This document shows positions 62,249 through 64,000 of a stretch of DNA of 64,000 nucleotides, one piece after another. The notes beneath the pieces were generated by a model. That model made no database searches. It was not told the DNA's origin and saw only the letters and a program-made list of their open reading frames with translations. Made by a program: the position numbers and the translations under genes. The stretch lies in contig CBFHSF010000012.1 of assembly GCA_965658445.1 (NCBI GenBank), positions 24,378-88,377 of the forward strand, read 5' to 3'. The first letter of the stretch is position 1; every line of letters starts with the position of its first letter. The stretch comes from CBFHSF01 sp965658445 (lineage in GTDB: Bacteria; Bacteroidota; Bacteroidia; Flavobacteriales; Schleiferiaceae).

Positions 62249-62737
62249 TTAATTCTTTGGTTCCTCGCGGTATACCCACTGGTCCAAGGCCTTGTAAAGC
62301 GTGTCATCGGCCATGTAAGCTCCTTGCTTCATCAGCTCAAACATCTCCATCTCACGAAGGGTGTTGTATTCTTTTTTGCCGCGGAAAAACTCTAGTTTAT
62401 TGGCTTCTTGTAGTTGTGGAAGTACTTCTTTCCAGTCCTGAGAAAGGAGATCTACGGTAGGATCGTTCACCTTTACCAAAATCATGAAAGCCTCTTTTTC
62501 GTCAAAGCGAACGGCCATGATTTCTGTAGCGTGGATTCTCTCTACGTATTCGCATTTTTCAAGGGCTTTTTCAAAAACCACATCAGAGAATATATCCATA
62601 ACCTCTTCTGCTTTTTCGATTTCTTTGGATTTGAGCTCATCCCACTTGTCCTTGTCAATTCCCTGAGTCGCGAGAAAAACGCTAAACTCCTCGTGCATTT
62701 GCTCAAATTCTTCGGTGGTAAGTCTTCTGTACTTCAT
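62249..62737 (-). CDS. DUF6495 family protein
   Basis: A 162-aa cytosolic protein from ATG 62737 (KYRRLTTEEFEQMHEEF), the family start; the frame is open further to 62791 but the promoter box lies there. It is acidic and helical at the N-terminus (VFLATQGIDKDKWDELK, AEEVMDIFSDVVFEKAL) with a mixed C-terminus. DUF6495 is a Bacteroidota family without known role. A perfect -7 box is at 62780-62787. Confidence 0.78.
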   Translation of the reverse strand: MKYRRLTTEEFEQMHEEFSVFLATQGIDKDKWDELKSKEIEKAEEVMDIFSDVVFEKALEKCEYVERIHATEIMAVRFDEKEAFMILVKVNDPTVDLLSQDWKEVLPQLQEANKLEFFRGKKEYNTLREMEMFELMKQGAYMADDTLYKALDQWVYREEPKN

Positions 62738-62779
62738 GTGTGAAATCCTGTTTCCGTGATTTTTCCTTGAAAATTTTTG

Positions 62780-62787
62780 CAAAGTTA
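62780..62787 (-). promoter_or_regulatory. -7 promoter box of the DUF6495 gene
   Basis: The minus strand reads TAACTTTG (TAnnTTTG), 42 nt before the ATG at 62737. Confidence 0.6.
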
Positions 62788-62881
62788 CCACAATTCCATC
62801 ACATTTTGGATGTCCCTTTTTTTCAAATACCGAAGAATCCTATGTTGATTTTCAGTGGGTTAGCTCCCGATGTTTTTGGCG

Positions 62882-62889
62882 TATATTTG
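62882..62889 (+). promoter_or_regulatory. -7 promoter box
   Basis: TATATTTG (TAnnTTTG) lies 88 nt upstream of the ATG at 62978 and would drive the lipocalin-like gene. Confidence 0.58.
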
Positions 62890-62977
62890 AATCACCATAA
62901 CCACCTCCTTCTTTGAATACTCAACGTTAAAACCAACACACTCAAACCGAACAACATTCTTCCTAAACTTTTCTTTT

Positions 62978-63674
62978 ATGTCGCGTCTNNNNNNNNNNTT
63001 CTAAAAGCCTAGTTCTGGGGTTATTATTGTTTTCTCAGATTGGAACGGCACAAGTCACTGGACTCTGGAAAATCATGAAAGTCAGAGTGGATGGAAACGA
63101 GACTTTTCCGGTAGCTCAGTGGATTCGCATTCACGACAATGCCCGTTTTGAATCAGGGCACGGTGGTCTTCAACACGAAAAAGGTCTGTGGATGATCAAC
63201 GGATATGACCTTACTCTTGAAGCCGATAATCACCCCAAAGACAGTCTTGGACCGTACGCCGTAACCTATCCGGGAGAGTACATGGCCTGGACACGACAAG
63301 AGGGAGAATCCAAGGTGGAAATCTTCTTTGAACGCATTCGCGAAATCCCTCAAAGCTTTGTGGACAGGGCTCGGGGAATCTGGGTACTCCAATCATTTAG
63401 AACAGGAAGTTTTGATCGTACCTCAGAACTCAGAGGTAATGGAACAGGTTATCTGGAGCTCTCTTGGAATGGCTATTACACCATGAGTTTTCCGGGGGCT
63501 GAACTTCAAAAAGGTCGCTATTGGGTGGATTACGAAAGCCCCAGTTTGGTTCTGTATTCCGATTTAAACAAGAACGACCCCAAGAAATACAACATGAGCT
63601 TTGACAAGGAAATCCTCGTTCTCACACATGGAATGGAGGAAATGCGACTAAAAAGAGTCCTGCAAAAACCCTGA
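62978..63674 (+). CDS. Exported lipocalin-like protein (start split by a 10-N gap)
   Basis: The visible frame from 63000 reads SKSLVLGLLLFSQIGTAQ, a signal peptide, then about 210 residues. A matching start is ATG 62978 (MSRL), but 10 N at 62989-62998 put it out of frame; the N count is probably arbitrary. The mature protein has two lipocalin-like repeats, each opening with a G-x-W motif: VTGLWKIMKVRVDG near its start and ARGIWVLQSFRTG in the middle. Both contain barrel strands and end in similar wording (IFFERIREI, MRLKRVLQ). The ligand is unknown. Confidence 0.72.
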
Positions 63675-63770
63675 TATTCAAGCGGCAATCCGTATTTTCG
63701 AAGCGTGTAATTGGTTTGTGTGGCAACGCGCAAAATGACTTTCTTTTTAACACTTCAACACGACGGAAAT

Positions 63771-64000
63771 ATGGACAATGAAAGACCGCTTATTCTCGTA
63801 GCCAATGACGATGGGATTACCGCTCCCGGTATTAGAACCTTGGTAAAGGTGATGAATACTCTTGGAGACGTAATTGTAGTTGCACCGGATGGACCGCAAT
63901 CGGGAATGGGACACGCCATTACCATTGAAGGTATTTTGCGTTGCGACAAGGTGACCATCTCAGAAGGGCCTCAAACGGAATACTCGTGCTCGGGAACCCC
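63771..64000 (+). CDS. surE: 5'/3'-Nucleotidase SurE (partial, N-terminus)
   Basis: The first 76 codons of SurE; the rest lies beyond the window. RPLILVANDDGITAPGI carries the metal-binding Asp pair (NDDG), and VVAPDGPQSGMGHAIT is the second conserved block. SurE is a metal-dependent phosphatase acting on nucleoside monophosphates in stationary phase. ATG 63771 gives the usual short N-terminus; an in-frame ATG at 63735 would add twelve residues. Confidence 0.93.
   Translation, partial: MDNERPLILVANDDGITAPGIRTLVKVMNTLGDVIVVAPDGPQSGMGHAITIEGILRCDKVTISEGPQTEYSCSGT

Overview
The window reads as a draft-assembly scaffold from the chromosome of a Bacteroidota bacterium, most likely order Flavobacteriales (Cryomorphaceae/Schleiferiaceae-like is my guess). 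Grounds: a giant secreted protein with a type IX secretion sorting domain, GWxTD and HYC_CC_PP family proteins, CarboxypepD_reg-type TonB-dependent receptors, a bacillithiol deacetylase, a menaquinone-only quinone pathway, and many promoters with the Bacteroidota -7 box TAnnTTTG in place of -35/-10. Two 100-N gaps are each flanked by an identical 77-bp sequence, and a third gap is 10 N, so these are scaffold joins.

Layout. 1-5521: minus-strand operon for cytochrome c maturation (ccmB, ccmC, ccmD-like, ccmE of the Cys type, ccmF/ccsA) running into a DUF2520 Rossmann protein and kdsC. 5649-9240: lipoprotein glutathione peroxidase, two poorly known proteins, a Sua5/YciO protein translationally coupled to a tocopherol-cyclase-like protein. 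9358-14861: menaquinone genes menA-menC and menE, with a TonB receptor between them that shares a CATG start with menE. 14982-20737: PAS histidine kinase plus response regulator, WYL regulator, an orphan 124-aa protein and an alginate-export-type porin. 20756-27133: lipoprotein, a frameshifted TonB receptor, a Spy/CpxP-like protein, an AI-2E transporter and a decayed DcaP-like porin. 27238-33251: complete RND efflux pump (adaptor, pump, outer-membrane factor). 33370-36398: metal-handling trio (HYC_CC_PP protein, HMA protein, TonB receptor). 36470-37591: a repeat-rich, rearranged locus around tRNA-Ser with tandem 114-bp repeats carrying pieces of the tRNA 3' end, and two truncated gene remnants. 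37721-45146: GWxTD protein, glycosyltransferase, aroQ/xerD divergent pair, outer-membrane proteins and MltF. 45710-50158: the 1482-aa type IX cargo. 50300-53098: bshB1, a glycosyltransferase and a YeiH-type transporter. 53317-55794: tRNA-His, Gre-like factor, zinc peptidase. 55907-57651: BlaI/M56-TonB sensor pair with three phased operators. 57782-61500: DPP-IV peptidase followed by a POT peptide transporter. 61631-64000: thioredoxin-like protein, DUF6495, lipocalin-like protein and the start of surE.

Most genes are ordinary for the phylum. I found no defence island, CRISPR array, prophage or obvious new multi-gene system. The most unusual signals are non-coding: (i) 7-bp-periodic G-rich arrays facing each other with GC palindromes between them in two convergent spacers (9240-9383 and 45146-45710); (ii) the tRNA-Ser-derived tandem repeat array; (iii) three BlaI operators with an exact 20-bp period; and (iv) several genes whose -7 promoter box ends only 4-7 nt before the start codon, predicting leaderless mRNAs.
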